DNA of 64,000 nt from Salipaludibacillus daqingensis (GCF_029891575.1 NZ_JARZHF010000002.1:310001-374000); one strand, 5' to 3'; positions 49,310 through 57,875 are shown, numbered from the stretch's first letter. Notes: generated from the sequence alone by a model not told the origin. Numbers and translations: made by a program.

Positions 49310-49340
49310 AGAAGGAAGAGCAAATGCTCTTCCTTCTTTA
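49309..49340. terminator. Bidirectional terminator between the yppG-like and membrane genes
   Basis: AAGAAGGAAGAGCA and TGCTCTTCCTTCTT form a 14-bp stem with a 3-nt loop in the convergent intergenic gap. Confidence 0.9.
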
Positions 49341-49355
49341 TGGAATAAAACTAAA

Positions 49356-49991
49356 TCAGAGTAACAAACCAAAAATAACATACAAAAAAGCTAAGTGGAC
49401 TCCAATAAACACACTGCCACTCCAGAATAAACGCTTTTTATGGCTTTTTTGTTGGCCAATTTCTCTTAGTTTTTCCTTCAAATCAATCCATAGCTCATCC
49501 ATTTCAGATGGGGGATTTGTCTTAATAGACAAGTTGACCGTGTGATTAAAATCATCGTTTAGTGGAGAAACATCCCAATGTAGTTCTATTTTTTCGTTCG
49601 TATCTTTAACTAATAGCCGAATTTTTTTATTATAACTATCTTCTCTTTTTTCTACCATGATTTCTCTATTTTCAATTATTTCGTCTACGACTTCTTCCAC
49701 TTCTAATATTGACGTATTGTAAACAGATAGTTTCCTAATGCGAGAAAATAAAGAGAAGACTAACAAAAGGAAAATGATTGCTATAACGATAATGGCAAAG
49801 AATAGAGCACTCGTCTCAAAATAATACGGATATGTAAACAATACTGCGGACAAAAAAGCAGCTAGGTTAACCATTCTTTCTAATCCCATATGTCTAGAAA
49901 ACACGCCACTTTTTTTAACTTGAAAGAAATGTTCAAAACTCACAACATAAACAGCTGTCATCGGAATGAAAATCGACAGAAGTATATACAC
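49356..49991 (-). CDS. Membrane protein of unknown function (intact paralogue)
   Basis: The 211-residue protein has N-terminal membrane helices (about 1-15, 45-60, 65-90), a cytosolic middle with coiled/charged sequence (about 95-180: YNTSILEVEEVVDEIIENRE and TNEKIELHW) and a C-terminal helix (about 190-211). I do not recognise a family. AGAGGTG lies 6 bp before GTG 49991, which is preferred to the GTG three codons upstream. The paralogue at 47820-48439 is decayed. It is convergent with yppG. Confidence 0.65.
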   Translation of the reverse strand: MYILLSIFIPMTAVYVVSFEHFFQVKKSGVFSRHMGLERMVNLAAFLSAVLFTYPYYFETSALFFAIIVIAIIFLLLVFSLFSRIRKLSVYNTSILEVEEVVDEIIENREIMVEKREDSYNKKIRLLVKDTNEKIELHWDVSPLNDDFNHTVNLSIKTNPPSEMDELWIDLKEKLREIGQQKSHKKRLFWSGSVFIGVHLAFLYVIFGLLL

Positions 49992-50042
49992 TAAAATCAC
50001 CTCTTCAGTTATGATAGAATGAAAACAAAGGAGTTGATGGCT

Positions 50043-50792
50043 TTGAACGAAACGATAGAAACATTACTTAATCATCGATCCATTCGAAAGTTTAAAGAAC
50101 AAGCATTATCAGAACAGCAAGTAACTCTAATAGTCCAAGCCGCTCAAATGGCTTCAACCTCTAGTTTTATTCAAGCTTATTCGATTATCGGTGTAGAAAA
50201 CAAAGAAACGAAAGTAACACTTGCTAGGTTGGCAGGAAATCAACCTTACGTGGAAAAAAACGGACATTTCTTTGTTTTTTGTGCCGATCTTCATCGTCAC
50301 ACTGTCGCTGCAAAGATGGAAAAAGCAGACATCACACCTGCAATCGAAACGACAGAAAAATTTATGGTAGCTGTCATTGATGCATCACTTGCTGCACAAA
50401 ATGCAGCGATCGCCGCTGAATCAATGGGTCTTGGAATGTGCTACATAGGTGGATTACGAAATGAAAGCGAAGAAGTTTCAGCCCTTCTTCAACTTCCAGA
50501 CAACGTTATCCCTCTTTTCGGGATGGCCGTTGGTGTTCCTGATTCGGTTACGGACCAAAAACCAAGATTACCGGTGAATCAGATTTATTATAAGGAAACA
50601 TACCCTTCTGAACAAAAAACGATTGAAAAAGGACTCGAAAGTTACAATCAAATCATTTCTTCTTATTATTCCGATCGAACTAAAGGCGAGCGAAATGACC
50701 GGTGGACCGACCAGATGACGCAAATGCTTGGCACTCCTCGTCGTATTCACATGAAAGACTTCGTTCAACAAAAAGGATTTATGAAATCGTAG
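50043..50792 (+). CDS. NfsA-like oxygen-insensitive NADPH flavin nitroreductase
   Basis: FMN-dependent oxidoreductase of the nitroreductase family (NfrA/YcnD type), 249 residues. The N-terminal HRSIRKFKEQALSEQQVTLIVQAAQMASTSSFIQAYSII is the FMN and NADPH-binding signature; GLGMCYIGGLR lies near residue 145 and SYNQIISSYYSDRTKGERNDRWTDQM is the typical C-terminal region. Roles are flavin, quinone or disulfide reduction. AAAGGAG gives best spacing to TTG 50043; the ATG at 50037 is too close. It lies just upstream of luxS (77 bp). Confidence 0.9.
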   Translation: MNETIETLLNHRSIRKFKEQALSEQQVTLIVQAAQMASTSSFIQAYSIIGVENKETKVTLARLAGNQPYVEKNGHFFVFCADLHRHTVAAKMEKADITPAIETTEKFMVAVIDASLAAQNAAIAAESMGLGMCYIGGLRNESEEVSALLQLPDNVIPLFGMAVGVPDSVTDQKPRLPVNQIYYKETYPSEQKTIEKGLESYNQIISSYYSDRTKGERNDRWTDQMTQMLGTPRRIHMKDFVQQKGFMKS

Positions 50793-50869
50793 AATCAAAG
50801 GAAGTCACCTGATATACTACGACTATGAACCCTTCCAATCGAATCACTAATCTAAAGGAGGAATTACTC

Positions 50870-51334
50870 ATGACGAAAAAAATGAACGTAGAGAGCTTTA
50901 ATTTAGACCACACGAAAGTCAAGGCGCCATATATTCGCTTAGCGGGTAAAACAGAAGGAGCGAAAGGTGATACGATATATAAATATGACCTTCGTTTTTG
51001 CCAGCCAAATCAAGATCATATGAATATGCCTGGTCTTCATTCATTAGAACATATGATGGCAGAGTTCAGTCGTGACCACCACGCTCAAATTGTCGATATC
51101 AGTCCAATGGGATGTCAAACAGGTTTTTACCTTTCCATTATTAATGATGAAAGTTACGATAATGTCGTAGATTTAGTTGATAAGACATTACATGACGTTT
51201 TAAAAGCAACGGAAGTTCCTGCTTGTAACGAATTTCAGTGTGGTTGGGCTGCTTCCCACTCTTTAGAAGGAGCAAAAGAAATTGCGCAAGGTATGCTCGA
51301 TAAAAAAGATGAATGGACAGAAGTGTTTGCGTGA
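50870..51334 (+). CDS. luxS: S-ribosylhomocysteine lyase (autoinducer-2 synthesis)
   Basis: Fe/Zn enzyme that cleaves S-ribosylhomocysteine into homocysteine and DPD, the precursor of AI-2. The 154-residue protein has all active-site parts: HSLEHMM (metal His pair with Glu), MGCQTGF (catalytic Cys) and EFQCGWA (metal Cys). AAAGGAGG lies before the ATG. It is monocistronic with its own terminator and was probably read with or after the nitroreductase gene. It supplies the activated methyl cycle; the usual mtnN/pfs partner is not here. Confidence 0.96.
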   Translation: MTKKMNVESFNLDHTKVKAPYIRLAGKTEGAKGDTIYKYDLRFCQPNQDHMNMPGLHSLEHMMAEFSRDHHAQIVDISPMGCQTGFYLSIINDESYDNVVDLVDKTLHDVLKATEVPACNEFQCGWAASHSLEGAKEIAQGMLDKKDEWTEVFA

Positions 51335-51363
51335 AGCTAAATATGAAATCAACTTATGATTCA

Positions 51364-51403
51364 AACGCCATCAGGTTCAAAGGACCGAGATGGCGTTTTG
51401 TTT
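51364..51403 (+). terminator. luxS terminator
   Basis: AACGCCATC and GATGGCGTT pair with a 16-nt loop followed by TTGTTTT. Confidence 0.88.
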
Positions 51404-51495
51404 TCAATGACACTATACCCTTGGTGGTCTCTTCTTATATTATCTTATATCTACGATGATTATACTTCCAGTCAGTTTACTGTAGAAGTTTAAAA

Positions 51496-51531
51496 AAGCT
51501 TTAGAAGGAGTACTTTTTCCCTCTAAAGCTT
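51496..51531 (-). terminator. yjcF terminator
   Basis: AAGCTTTAGA and TCTAAAGCTT pair across a 16-nt loop; on the minus strand T6 follows. Confidence 0.85.
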
Positions 51532-51552
51532 CCACTATTTTTGACATTCCTT

Positions 51553-51978
51553 TTAAAAATTTTTATTCATCGTAACATGAAGAATATTGGCATCATAAAA
51601 TGTGTCAGACACTGTTTCATAACCTAGTCGTTTGTAAAACTCCTCTGCTTGGATTTGAGCATTCAGCTTCAAAGAAAGTAACCGATTTTCTCGTGAATAA
51701 TGTTCCATCGCTACCATAATTTTAGCACCAATGCCTTTCCCACGTTTATCGGCTAAAACACAAACTCTTTCTGCCTTAGCAGAAGAACCGTCGATGCGAA
51801 TTCTTCCAGCACCTACTGGAGTTTTTTCTTCATATGCAATAAAATGTATAGATTGTTCTTCTTTATCATCGACTTCTATATCTTCCGGAACTCGTTGTTC
51901 GATAATAAACACTTGCCTTCGAACACTGTAAACATCTTTTTTTTCTTGATTTGTCCCGGCCACCTTAACTTCGATCAT
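51553..51978 (-). CDS. yjcF: GNAT family acetyltransferase (YjcF type)
   Basis: The 141-residue GNAT protein has the acetyl-CoA loop in RVCVLADKRGKGIGAKIM (RxxGxG/A as RGKGIG) and a C-terminal FYKRLGYETVSDTFYDANILH. The substrate is unknown. It pairs with YjcG: their coding regions overlap by 4 bp (ATGA), the same arrangement as yjcG-yjcF in B. subtilis. A terminator follows. Confidence 0.88.
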   Translation of the reverse strand: MIEVKVAGTNQEKKDVYSVRRQVFIIEQRVPEDIEVDDKEEQSIHFIAYEEKTPVGAGRIRIDGSSAKAERVCVLADKRGKGIGAKIMVAMEHYSRENRLLSLKLNAQIQAEEFYKRLGYETVSDTFYDANILHVTMNKNF

Positions 51979-52490
51979 TTTCCATTACCTAACAAGAATG
52001 TTTCGTATACTGTCCATGTCCCATTATCAAGCTTGTAAAGCAATGAAAACCTGTCAACTGTTTCCTCATGATTCATCGTTTCAAGTTTTAACCGGCCAAA
52101 AACATCGGATAATTCATCGTAATTCATTTCTTGGCCAATTGTTATGTGTGGAACAAACGCATGCTCCGATTTATTTTCCAACAATCCTGAATTTAATTTA
52201 TCATGCAATGAAAGTAATTCTTCATTTTCGCGAACTTTCATGTAAATCGTATTTGTTACAGGATAAAAAGAACTATATTTGTATACATTTAATGTAAAAG
52301 GGTTAGCAACTTGAGCTACTTCTCTAAGATGGTTTACTAATTTATCTACTCGATCTTCATCCATTTCAAAAGGGTCTTTCAATGTTAAATGAGGTGGAAC
52401 TTTTGCATACTTCGTGTCATACCTTTTCCGATATGAATTGGCAACATCTTGTAACTGTTTTGATGGAAAAACGGCAACTCCGTATCTCAT
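51975..52490 (-). CDS. yjcG: YjcG 2H-phosphoesterase/2',5'-RNA-ligase-like protein
   Basis: The 171-residue protein has the two HxT/S signature motifs of the 2H superfamily: PPHLTLKDPF (about residue 35) and VPHITIGQE (about 118). Relatives cleave cyclic phosphodiester bonds; B. subtilis YjcG structure is known but its substrate is not. AGGAGG precedes MRYGVAV; the ATG eight codons upstream lacks an RBS. Its stop overlaps yjcF by 4 bp, giving coupled translation. Confidence 0.88.
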   Translation of the reverse strand: MRYGVAVFPSKQLQDVANSYRKRYDTKYAKVPPHLTLKDPFEMDEDRVDKLVNHLREVAQVANPFTLNVYKYSSFYPVTNTIYMKVRENEELLSLHDKLNSGLLENKSEHAFVPHITIGQEMNYDELSDVFGRLKLETMNHEETVDRFSLLYKLDNGTWTVYETFLLGNGK

Positions 52491-52722
52491 GTCAATTCCT
52501 CCTTCTATACTCATAACTCATTTTTTATTATATTTTTTATAAGAATATTATTTCTTCTAAAACATATGTCTTCATCATAATATATTTCTACACGCAATAC
52601 AAAAATCCTTTATTTTTTTGAGACGCTTTCATGGTCATCAAACCAGATAGACGGATTTTTTCCACAAATATGCTAGAATAGTAGGATAGTAGTATTAACA
52701 CAAGTCAGAGGAGTGTTGTCAT

Positions 52723-53283
52723 ATGTCTAACAAACAGCCAATTAAAAGCCATGTAGTAGAAAAAGCTGTGCGTGACTTACTAAAAGAACGAGGTGTCGAA
52801 ATCGAGGCTATTGCACAAATTGTCTACGATATGCAAATCCAATATAATGATTCACTCTCCATGGAAGATTGCACTGAGAGTGTCAATGCTGTATTAGAAA
52901 AGCGAGAAATTCAGCACGCCATTCTAGTTGGCGTCGAGCTAGATAAATTAGCGGAACAAAAGAAACTTTCTGAACCACTTCAATCCATTGTTGAAATGGA
53001 CGAAGGGCTCTTTGGAGTAGATGAGACAATTGCCATAGGATCTGTTTTTGGTTATGGAAGTATCGCTGTCACCACGTTCGGATATTTGGACAAAGAAAAA
53101 GTTGGCATTATCAAAGAGCTTGATACAAAACCAGGCAATAAAGTTCACACATTTTTAGATGATCTCGTTTGTAGCGTAGCTGCAAATGCCTCAAGTCGAC
53201 TTGCCCATCGTATTCGCGATAGACAGGAAGCATTAAATGAAGAAGAAATCGATCGTCGTGATAAAGAAGAACGAATCGGTTAA
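52723..53283 (+). CDS. Phosphatidylglycerophosphatase A-family protein (YutG type)
   Basis: The 186-residue soluble protein matches YutG: LKERGVEIEAIAQIVYDMQIQY, a CTESVNAVLEKREIQHAILVGVELD segment, MDEGLFGVDETIAIGSV, GYLDKEKVGI and KVHTFLDDLVCSVAANASSRLAHR. Family members are annotated PgpA-like; this version lacks clear membrane helices, so its phospholipid phosphatase role is uncertain. CAGAGGAG lies upstream. It is followed by a terminator-like stem and is not near yut genes here. Confidence 0.85.
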   Translation: MSNKQPIKSHVVEKAVRDLLKERGVEIEAIAQIVYDMQIQYNDSLSMEDCTESVNAVLEKREIQHAILVGVELDKLAEQKKLSEPLQSIVEMDEGLFGVDETIAIGSVFGYGSIAVTTFGYLDKEKVGIIKELDTKPGNKVHTFLDDLVCSVAANASSRLAHRIRDRQEALNEEEIDRRDKEERIG

Positions 53284-53290
53284 AAAGATG

Positions 53291-53330
53291 AAGAGGTTAA
53301 CTTCTTAATGTTAACTTCTTCTTTCTCTTT
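53291..53330 (+). terminator. Terminator after the yutG-like gene
   Basis: AAGAGGTTAAC and GTTAACTTCTT pair (one G-T pair) with an 8-nt loop, followed by CTTTCTCTTT. Confidence 0.75.
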
Positions 53331-53412
53331 ACCGTCGGTCACACAACTTGATTCTTTCTTACGTCAGTGGTATTCTTTCTAGCAATGAAAGAAATTATTT
53401 GAGGTGAAGAGG

Positions 53413-53595
53413 ATGAGTTATCATAAACCACGATGGATATATTGGAAACAAGTCTTCACATCTAAATTCCAAGCTAGTTGTCTTAAAGCTAAATTAGAAG
53501 ATAACTGGATGAACGGGTATGAAGTTGGTCCATTAGTAGAAGTACGGAAACTAAAAAACGATCGTTACGTCGTTCGTTATACATACGACGAATAA
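53413..53595 (+). CDS. Small conserved protein of unknown function
   Basis: The 60-residue basic protein (MSYHKPRWIYWKQVFTSKF... RYVVRYTYDE) has a strand-turn-strand feel with GYEVGPLVEVRKLKNDRYVV. I do not recognise the family. GAGGTGAAGAGG lies right before the ATG at 53413; a GTG three codons upstream is inside this RBS. It precedes the tRNA-Val gene. Confidence 0.6.
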   Translation: MSYHKPRWIYWKQVFTSKFQASCLKAKLEDNWMNGYEVGPLVEVRKLKNDRYVVRYTYDE

Positions 53596-53627
53596 AATTA
53601 ATTTTCTACCTTTTTTCTTTATAGCTA

Positions 53628-53656
53628 TTGACATGATTTCACTTTTCTTATATATT
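53628..53656 (+). promoter_or_regulatory. Strong sigma-A promoter of tRNA-Val
   Basis: A consensus TTGACA and TATATT are separated by exactly 17 bp. The tRNA begins 81 bp downstream, which leaves a roughly 70-nt 5' leader for RNase P removal. Confidence 0.8.
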
Positions 53657-53736
53657 AATACTTGTCGCAACGAATTGAAGCTGGTTAACCAACAAGAATG
53701 CAACACCTTGACAGCTTGGAAGTCATTATCATATAA

Positions 53737-53811
53737 GGGCTGTTAGCTCAGCGGGAGAGCACTTGGTCGACAACCAAGGGGTCACTGGTTCGATCCCAGT
53801 ACAGCCCACCA
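53737..53811 (+). tRNA. tRNA-Val (anticodon GAC)
   Basis: All arms fold: acceptor GGGCTGT/ACAGCCC, D stem GCTC/GAGC, anticodon stem CTTGG/CCAAG with loop TCGACAA (anticodon GAC), T stem ACTGG/CCAGT with TTCGATC, and an encoded ACCA end. Total 75 nt. It reads GUC and GUU valine codons. The gene stands alone, not in a tRNA array, with its own promoter and terminator. Confidence 0.94.
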
Positions 53812-53824
53812 TACATAACTTTCT

Positions 53825-53855
53825 AAGCCTTTGATAATTTCAAAGGCTTTCTTTT
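53825..53855 (+). terminator. tRNA-Val terminator
   Basis: AAGCCTTTGA and TCAAAGGCTT form a 10-bp stem with a 5-nt loop followed by TCTTTTT. The Q-rich gene on the other strand ends within this T tract. Confidence 0.9.
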
Positions 53856-54283
53856 TAATATAAATCTTCATTTAAATGTTGGGGTGTATTTTTGTAAGAA
53901 TCTACAGTAGCTTGGGCTTGTTGTAGGTTTTTTTGCGCTTGTTGAACATCTTGTTGCTCTTGTCTAACTTTTTGCTGCGCTTGTTTTAACTGTTGATTCT
54001 CCGTTTCTACTTGTTGTTGTGCTTGAAACAATTGTTGGTTTTCTAATTGCAACTGTTGATATGCCTTTTGAACTTCCTGTTGTGCTTGTTCCAATTGGTG
54101 TTGCTCTTGGTCTGTCTCTGTTTGGATACTTTGTAATTGTTGTTGAGCTTGTTGAACATCTTGAAGTGACTGTTGCATCTGTTGTTCCGTCGTGTTTGAT
54201 TGAACTTGTTCTAAAGCCTTGTGAACTTGTTGAATAGACTGAGCAACTTCAGGTAATTGAAACTGTTCGTTTTGTTGTGTCAT
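53855..54283 (-). CDS. Glutamine-rich coiled-coil protein
   Basis: The 142-residue protein is dominated by Gln, with repeated QQAQQ, QLQ and QEQ patterns in heptad-like register along residues 25-125 (for example LQDVQQAQQQLQSIQ and VRQEQQDVQQAQKNLQQ). It is low complexity with no membrane segment or signal. GGAGGG precedes the ATG. Such proteins often form filaments or spore-associated assemblies, but no function can be assigned. Codon choice alternates CAA/CAG, so the protein repeat is not a simple DNA repeat. It is convergent with the tRNA terminator. Confidence 0.65.
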   Translation of the reverse strand: MTQQNEQFQLPEVAQSIQQVHKALEQVQSNTTEQQMQQSLQDVQQAQQQLQSIQTETDQEQHQLEQAQQEVQKAYQQLQLENQQLFQAQQQVETENQQLKQAQQKVRQEQQDVQQAQKNLQQAQATVDSYKNTPQHLNEDLY

Positions 54284-54438
54284 AAAACAGAACCCTCCAG
54301 TGGTTATTTATGAAAAAATGCCTTATCCTTATCGTGCTCATTATGCTTTTTTATATACTATTCTGATTTTAACTTGAATGCATGAAAAACGAGAAGCTGG
54401 TGAACTAACCCTATAACGTTTGACTGCAGAAAACATTA

Positions 54439-56112
54439 TTATACTTCAATGATAACAGGAACAATCATTGGTTTTTTCTTCGTATGAGTCAGTAAGTATT
54501 TTCCTAATGACCTTTTTATTTGTTGTTTAATAATCCTCCATTCTCTTCGGTCAGATTCATTTAATTCATTCACCGATTTTGTAACAATTTTATTCACCTC
54601 GTGCAGTAACTCTTCTGAGTTTTTTGCATACACAAAGCCACGAGAAATCGTGTCTGGTTCTGTAATAAGTGTTTTTTCCATTTTATTCATCGTCAAAACA
54701 ATGACGAGCATACCATCCTCAGATAATTGTTTTCGATCTCTTAACACAATATCCCCGACATCACCGATACCAATACCGTCCACAAACGAATTTCCAGCTG
54801 GTATTTTCCGTGTCTGCCTTGCAACTTGGTTTTTTATATCTACTACATCCCCATTTTTTAATATTAACGAATTTCCCATTTCAACTCCTACTCGTTCAGC
54901 TAATTGACAGTGATGATGAAGCATTCTATATTCCCCATGAATCGGAATAAAGTATTTTGGTTTCATTAATGTTAACATCAGTTTCAAGTCTTCTTGATAA
55001 CCATGTCCTGATACATGCATTCCTGATGAACTTCCAGTCCCATAAATGACGTTGGCACCAAGTGCAAATAAATTATCTACGATTGCGGTGACACTTTTTT
55101 CATTTCCTGGAATAGGACCTGCTGCAAAAATAACTGTATCTTCTGGTAATACTTCAACATTTCGAAAATTCCCCGTTGATAAACGAGAAAGGGCTGCCAT
55201 CTGTTCTCCTTGACTACCAGTGCATACGATAGCAACCTTTTCTGGCGACATTTCATTAATTTCATTTGGTTCGATTAACATATCATCTGGGACATCAATA
55301 TATCCTCTTTCCATCGCTACAGCTACAACATTCATCATACTGCGACCGAGTAATGCTAACTTCCTATTTGTTTTCCTTGCTGCATCTACTACTTGTTGCA
55401 CCCGACTAATATTCGAAGCGAACGTAGAGAGAATCACTTTTTGTTTTGCTTTCAAGAAAGCCTCTTCCACATGAGCCCCCACCATTTCCTCTGATGGTGT
55501 AGATCCTTGCTTTTCAGCATTCGTACTTTCTGATAAAAGAACCAAAACTCCCCCTTTTCCGATTTCAGCCATTTTATGAATGTCCGAATGTTCATTACCA
55601 GCAGGAGTTAAATCAAATTTAAAGTCCCCAGTATGCACGATATTTCCTTCAGGTGTATGAAGGACAATTCCTAAACAATCAGGAATACTATGGTTCACTT
55701 TGAAAAATTCTAATTTCACCTGCCCAAATGACACGTTTGAATTTTCATCAATTTCCTTTAGTTCTGCCTCCCTAAGAAGTTTATGCTCTTTTAATTTTAA
55801 TTCAATAAGGCCGAGGGTGAACCTCGTTGCGTAGATAGGTACATTTAATTTTTTCAATAGAAATGGGATTCCTCCAATATGATCTTCATGTCCATGTGTG
55901 AGAATTAACGCTTTGACTTTATTTTTGTTCTCTACTAAATATGTGATATCCGGAACAATTAAATCCACACCTAATAAGCTTTCATCTGGAAATTTCACTC
56001 CACAATCGATTATCAAGATTTGATTTGCTGATTCGATAACATACATATTTTTCCCTATTTCATTTAAACCACCTAGAGCGAATATAGATAATCCATTTTC
56101 ATTATCACTCAA
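54439..56112 (-). CDS. Second RNase J1-type ribonuclease
   Basis: The 557-residue protein aligns end to end with the rnjA product at 33791 (FALGGLNEIGKNMYVIE to KPMIVPVIIEV). Its active site [10 protein letters not shown] and HTGDFKFD are intact. The next motif reads LLSESTNAE, so the usual SDSTN Asp is Glu. The PIHGEYRM His is kept. RnjB of B. subtilis has lost HxHxDH, so this is not a standard J2. GGAGGG lies before a TTG at 56112 (MSDNENG); an in-frame ATG upstream overlaps the RBS. It lies alone on the minus strand. Confidence 0.92.
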   Translation of the reverse strand: MSDNENGLSIFALGGLNEIGKNMYVIESANQILIIDCGVKFPDESLLGVDLIVPDITYLVENKNKVKALILTHGHEDHIGGIPFLLKKLNVPIYATRFTLGLIELKLKEHKLLREAELKEIDENSNVSFGQVKLEFFKVNHSIPDCLGIVLHTPEGNIVHTGDFKFDLTPAGNEHSDIHKMAEIGKGGVLVLLSESTNAEKQGSTPSEEMVGAHVEEAFLKAKQKVILSTFASNISRVQQVVDAARKTNRKLALLGRSMMNVVAVAMERGYIDVPDDMLIEPNEINEMSPEKVAIVCTGSQGEQMAALSRLSTGNFRNVEVLPEDTVIFAAGPIPGNEKSVTAIVDNLFALGANVIYGTGSSSGMHVSGHGYQEDLKLMLTLMKPKYFIPIHGEYRMLHHHCQLAERVGVEMGNSLILKNGDVVDIKNQVARQTRKIPAGNSFVDGIGIGDVGDIVLRDRKQLSEDGMLVIVLTMNKMEKTLITEPDTISRGFVYAKNSEELLHEVNKIVTKSVNELNESDRREWRIIKQQIKRSLGKYLLTHTKKKPMIVPVIIEV

Positions 56113-56223
56113 TATTACTCCCTCCAACATTTCATATTGTTGGTAGTATACCCGTTTCCATTTTCTTTATAAGAAGTAGTAGCGAATTGATTTTTTGATG
56201 AAATTCAATGCTTAATCGAAAAA

Positions 56224-56263
56224 AAGAGGCATCGTCAAAAGTTAGTCTTTTGCGATTGCCTCT
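56224..56263 (-). terminator. Terminator of the unknown gene at 56279
   Basis: On the minus strand GAGGCAATCG, then CAAAAG/CTTTTG pairing and CGATGCCTC, then T7. The stem has one mismatch. Confidence 0.88.
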
Positions 56264-56278
56264 AATTTAATGAACTTG

Positions 56279-56665
56279 TTAGATTTTTTTTGTAACCGTC
56301 CCATCATGAAACGTAATATCAATATGTTTAGCTTCTACTTTCAGTTCTTCTGAGAAAAATCCTTCAACCACCCATTTAATCCAGAACTCCATGAAAGAAT
56401 CGACAATCTCTCCGTTCGGAAGTTTTGCATGTTCGCCCATCGCACCGTCTTCTAACTCAAGAAGATATTTCAGTTCCAAATTATTATAATCATAAATGAC
56501 AAGGATTTGGTTATTTGATCTTTGAAAATAGATATTAGAAATTTCTATCGGCGTGCATTCAATATATGTCCTAGCGACTGAACGAAAAGCGCTTTCGAAT
56601 CTATCATAAAGATTTTCTGAGTTCTCCAGTACCTTTAAGCTGACGAATCTTTTATCCGTATTCAA
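56279..56665 (-). CDS. Protein of unknown function
   Basis: I do not recognise this 128-residue soluble protein (FVSLKVLENSENLYDRF... NIYFQRSNNQILVIYDYNN... FMEFWIKWVVEGFFSEELKVEAKHIDITFHDG). It mixes helices and strands and has no catalytic motif. The start is a TTG after GGAGGAATTC. It is upstream of the second RNase J gene but has its own terminator, so it is not in one operon with it. Confidence 0.6.
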   Translation of the reverse strand: MNTDKRFVSLKVLENSENLYDRFESAFRSVARTYIECTPIEISNIYFQRSNNQILVIYDYNNLELKYLLELEDGAMGEHAKLPNGEIVDSFMEFWIKWVVEGFFSEELKVEAKHIDITFHDGTVTKKI

Positions 56666-56966
56666 AGAATTCCTCCAATAAAAAATTTTATATTACTTGT
56701 TATACTTAATGTAACAGTTTTTGCATTCATATTCTAGAATGTTAATTTCAATTTGAAAATACATAACGAAATCATCACCCAATATTCCATCGGTCTTAAA
56801 TCGATAATGTCAACGAGTTTTCGACAATAGAACGCTTGGATAATCCGCACGAACATTATGATCCCGGTCATACATCCTCTCCAAAGATAGATTTTCCTCC
56901 TATATATTTCATGCAAAAAAGATGAAGCAAATTACGCGATCCTTTTGATTCTTATATCCTTCTAAT
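56666..56966. other. Gene-free interval
   Basis: I see no gene, repeat or hairpin of note in this 301-bp stretch. It separates two unknown minus-strand genes and should carry the promoter of the 56279 gene. Confidence 0.5.
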
Positions 56967-57707
56967 TTAAGCTTTATTTTTTTCATTTTCTGGAATTTTC
57001 TCTTTATAATGCATCAATAACTCAGGATAATTTTTCGTTTCTTTCTTACCTTTCTCACTAAGAACATAAACCCCTCTTCTCACCCTCTCAAACCAACCGT
57101 AATAATTTTTTGTTAATATAGATGATGTTTTTTCACCTGTGCCCATCTCCACTAATGTTTTTGGAGATAATTCTCCAATTTTTTCAAGATAACAAGCAAT
57201 TTGAATACAATTTTCCCTATATGCAGTTAAAATTTGTGTTCGATTAGATCCGCCAATATTGAAATCAGCACTTCGTCCGTCGATTTCTTTTAGAACTTGT
57301 TGTCTCTTTCGTTTATTTTGACCGATATTTTTTTGACGGTTAAACGGTGTAGGATGAAAGGCGACCTCCATATTTTTACTTTTATTAGAAAATGAAACGA
57401 GGATTAATCCTAGTTCTAACCTACGAACTAACTGACATATGTCCGTCCACCGTTTAGACTTCTTTTTATTTTTCGGTTTTGGTATAGCAACATAAACATG
57501 CTCCGACAATCTTTGTCTCTTCGTAGCTTGAATGAGTAGATCAACACTTAAATTAAGCTTTAATTCCACAATCAATAACTCATCATCTTTCACTATTGCC
57601 ATGTCACAGTCTTTCACTTCACCATAAACCTCATAACCTTCTCGCACGAAATGGGCTTGAATTGGCTTATATAAGTCTGCTTCTTGTGGCTTGTTGACTG
57701 AGTTCAT
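56967..57707 (-). CDS. DUF2161 family protein, PD-(D/E)XK nuclease-like fold
   Basis: The 246-residue protein has the DUF2161 beginning (EADLYKPIQAHFVREGYEVYGEVKDCDMAIVKDDELLIVELK). The D...ELK spacing is the PD-(D/E)XK metal site: Asp in DCDMAIV, Glu and Lys in VELK. A winged-helix-like second half (about 165-240: IQIACYLEKIGELSPKTLVEMGTGEKTSSILTKNYYGWFERVRRGVYVLSEKGK) may bind DNA. Family members are annotated as phosphodiesterases. GGATGGTG supports MNSVNKP (57707) over the ATG at 57722. Substrate and role are unknown. Confidence 0.75.
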   Translation of the reverse strand: MNSVNKPQEADLYKPIQAHFVREGYEVYGEVKDCDMAIVKDDELLIVELKLNLSVDLLIQATKRQRLSEHVYVAIPKPKNKKKSKRWTDICQLVRRLELGLILVSFSNKSKNMEVAFHPTPFNRQKNIGQNKRKRQQVLKEIDGRSADFNIGGSNRTQILTAYRENCIQIACYLEKIGELSPKTLVEMGTGEKTSSILTKNYYGWFERVRRGVYVLSEKGKKETKNYPELLMHYKEKIPENEKNKA

Positions 57708-57834
57708 ATATGTATACACCATCCATATTAAATATTCTAACTATAAATATTTTATCATGGTTTATCGCTAGCTGGGCAGCCCTTTTTAATGATTAAATTG
57801 AGTAAGGAAGTAAAATGAACAAATTATTTAAAAA

Positions 57835-57866
57835 GTGTTCTTTCAGTATGAAAACTGAAAGAACAC
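57835..57866 (-). terminator. Terminator of the unknown gene at 57876
   Basis: The 12-bp stem GTGTTCTTTCAG / CTGAAAGAACAC with an 8-nt loop is followed on the minus strand by T5. Confidence 0.92.
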
Positions 57867-57875
57867 GCTCTCCTA

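Noticed and set aside
53708-53737. TTGACA followed by TATAAG immediately before the tRNA
   Set aside because: The -10 would overlap the tRNA 5' end, so a transcript from it would start inside the tRNA; the promoter at 53628-53656 fits instead.
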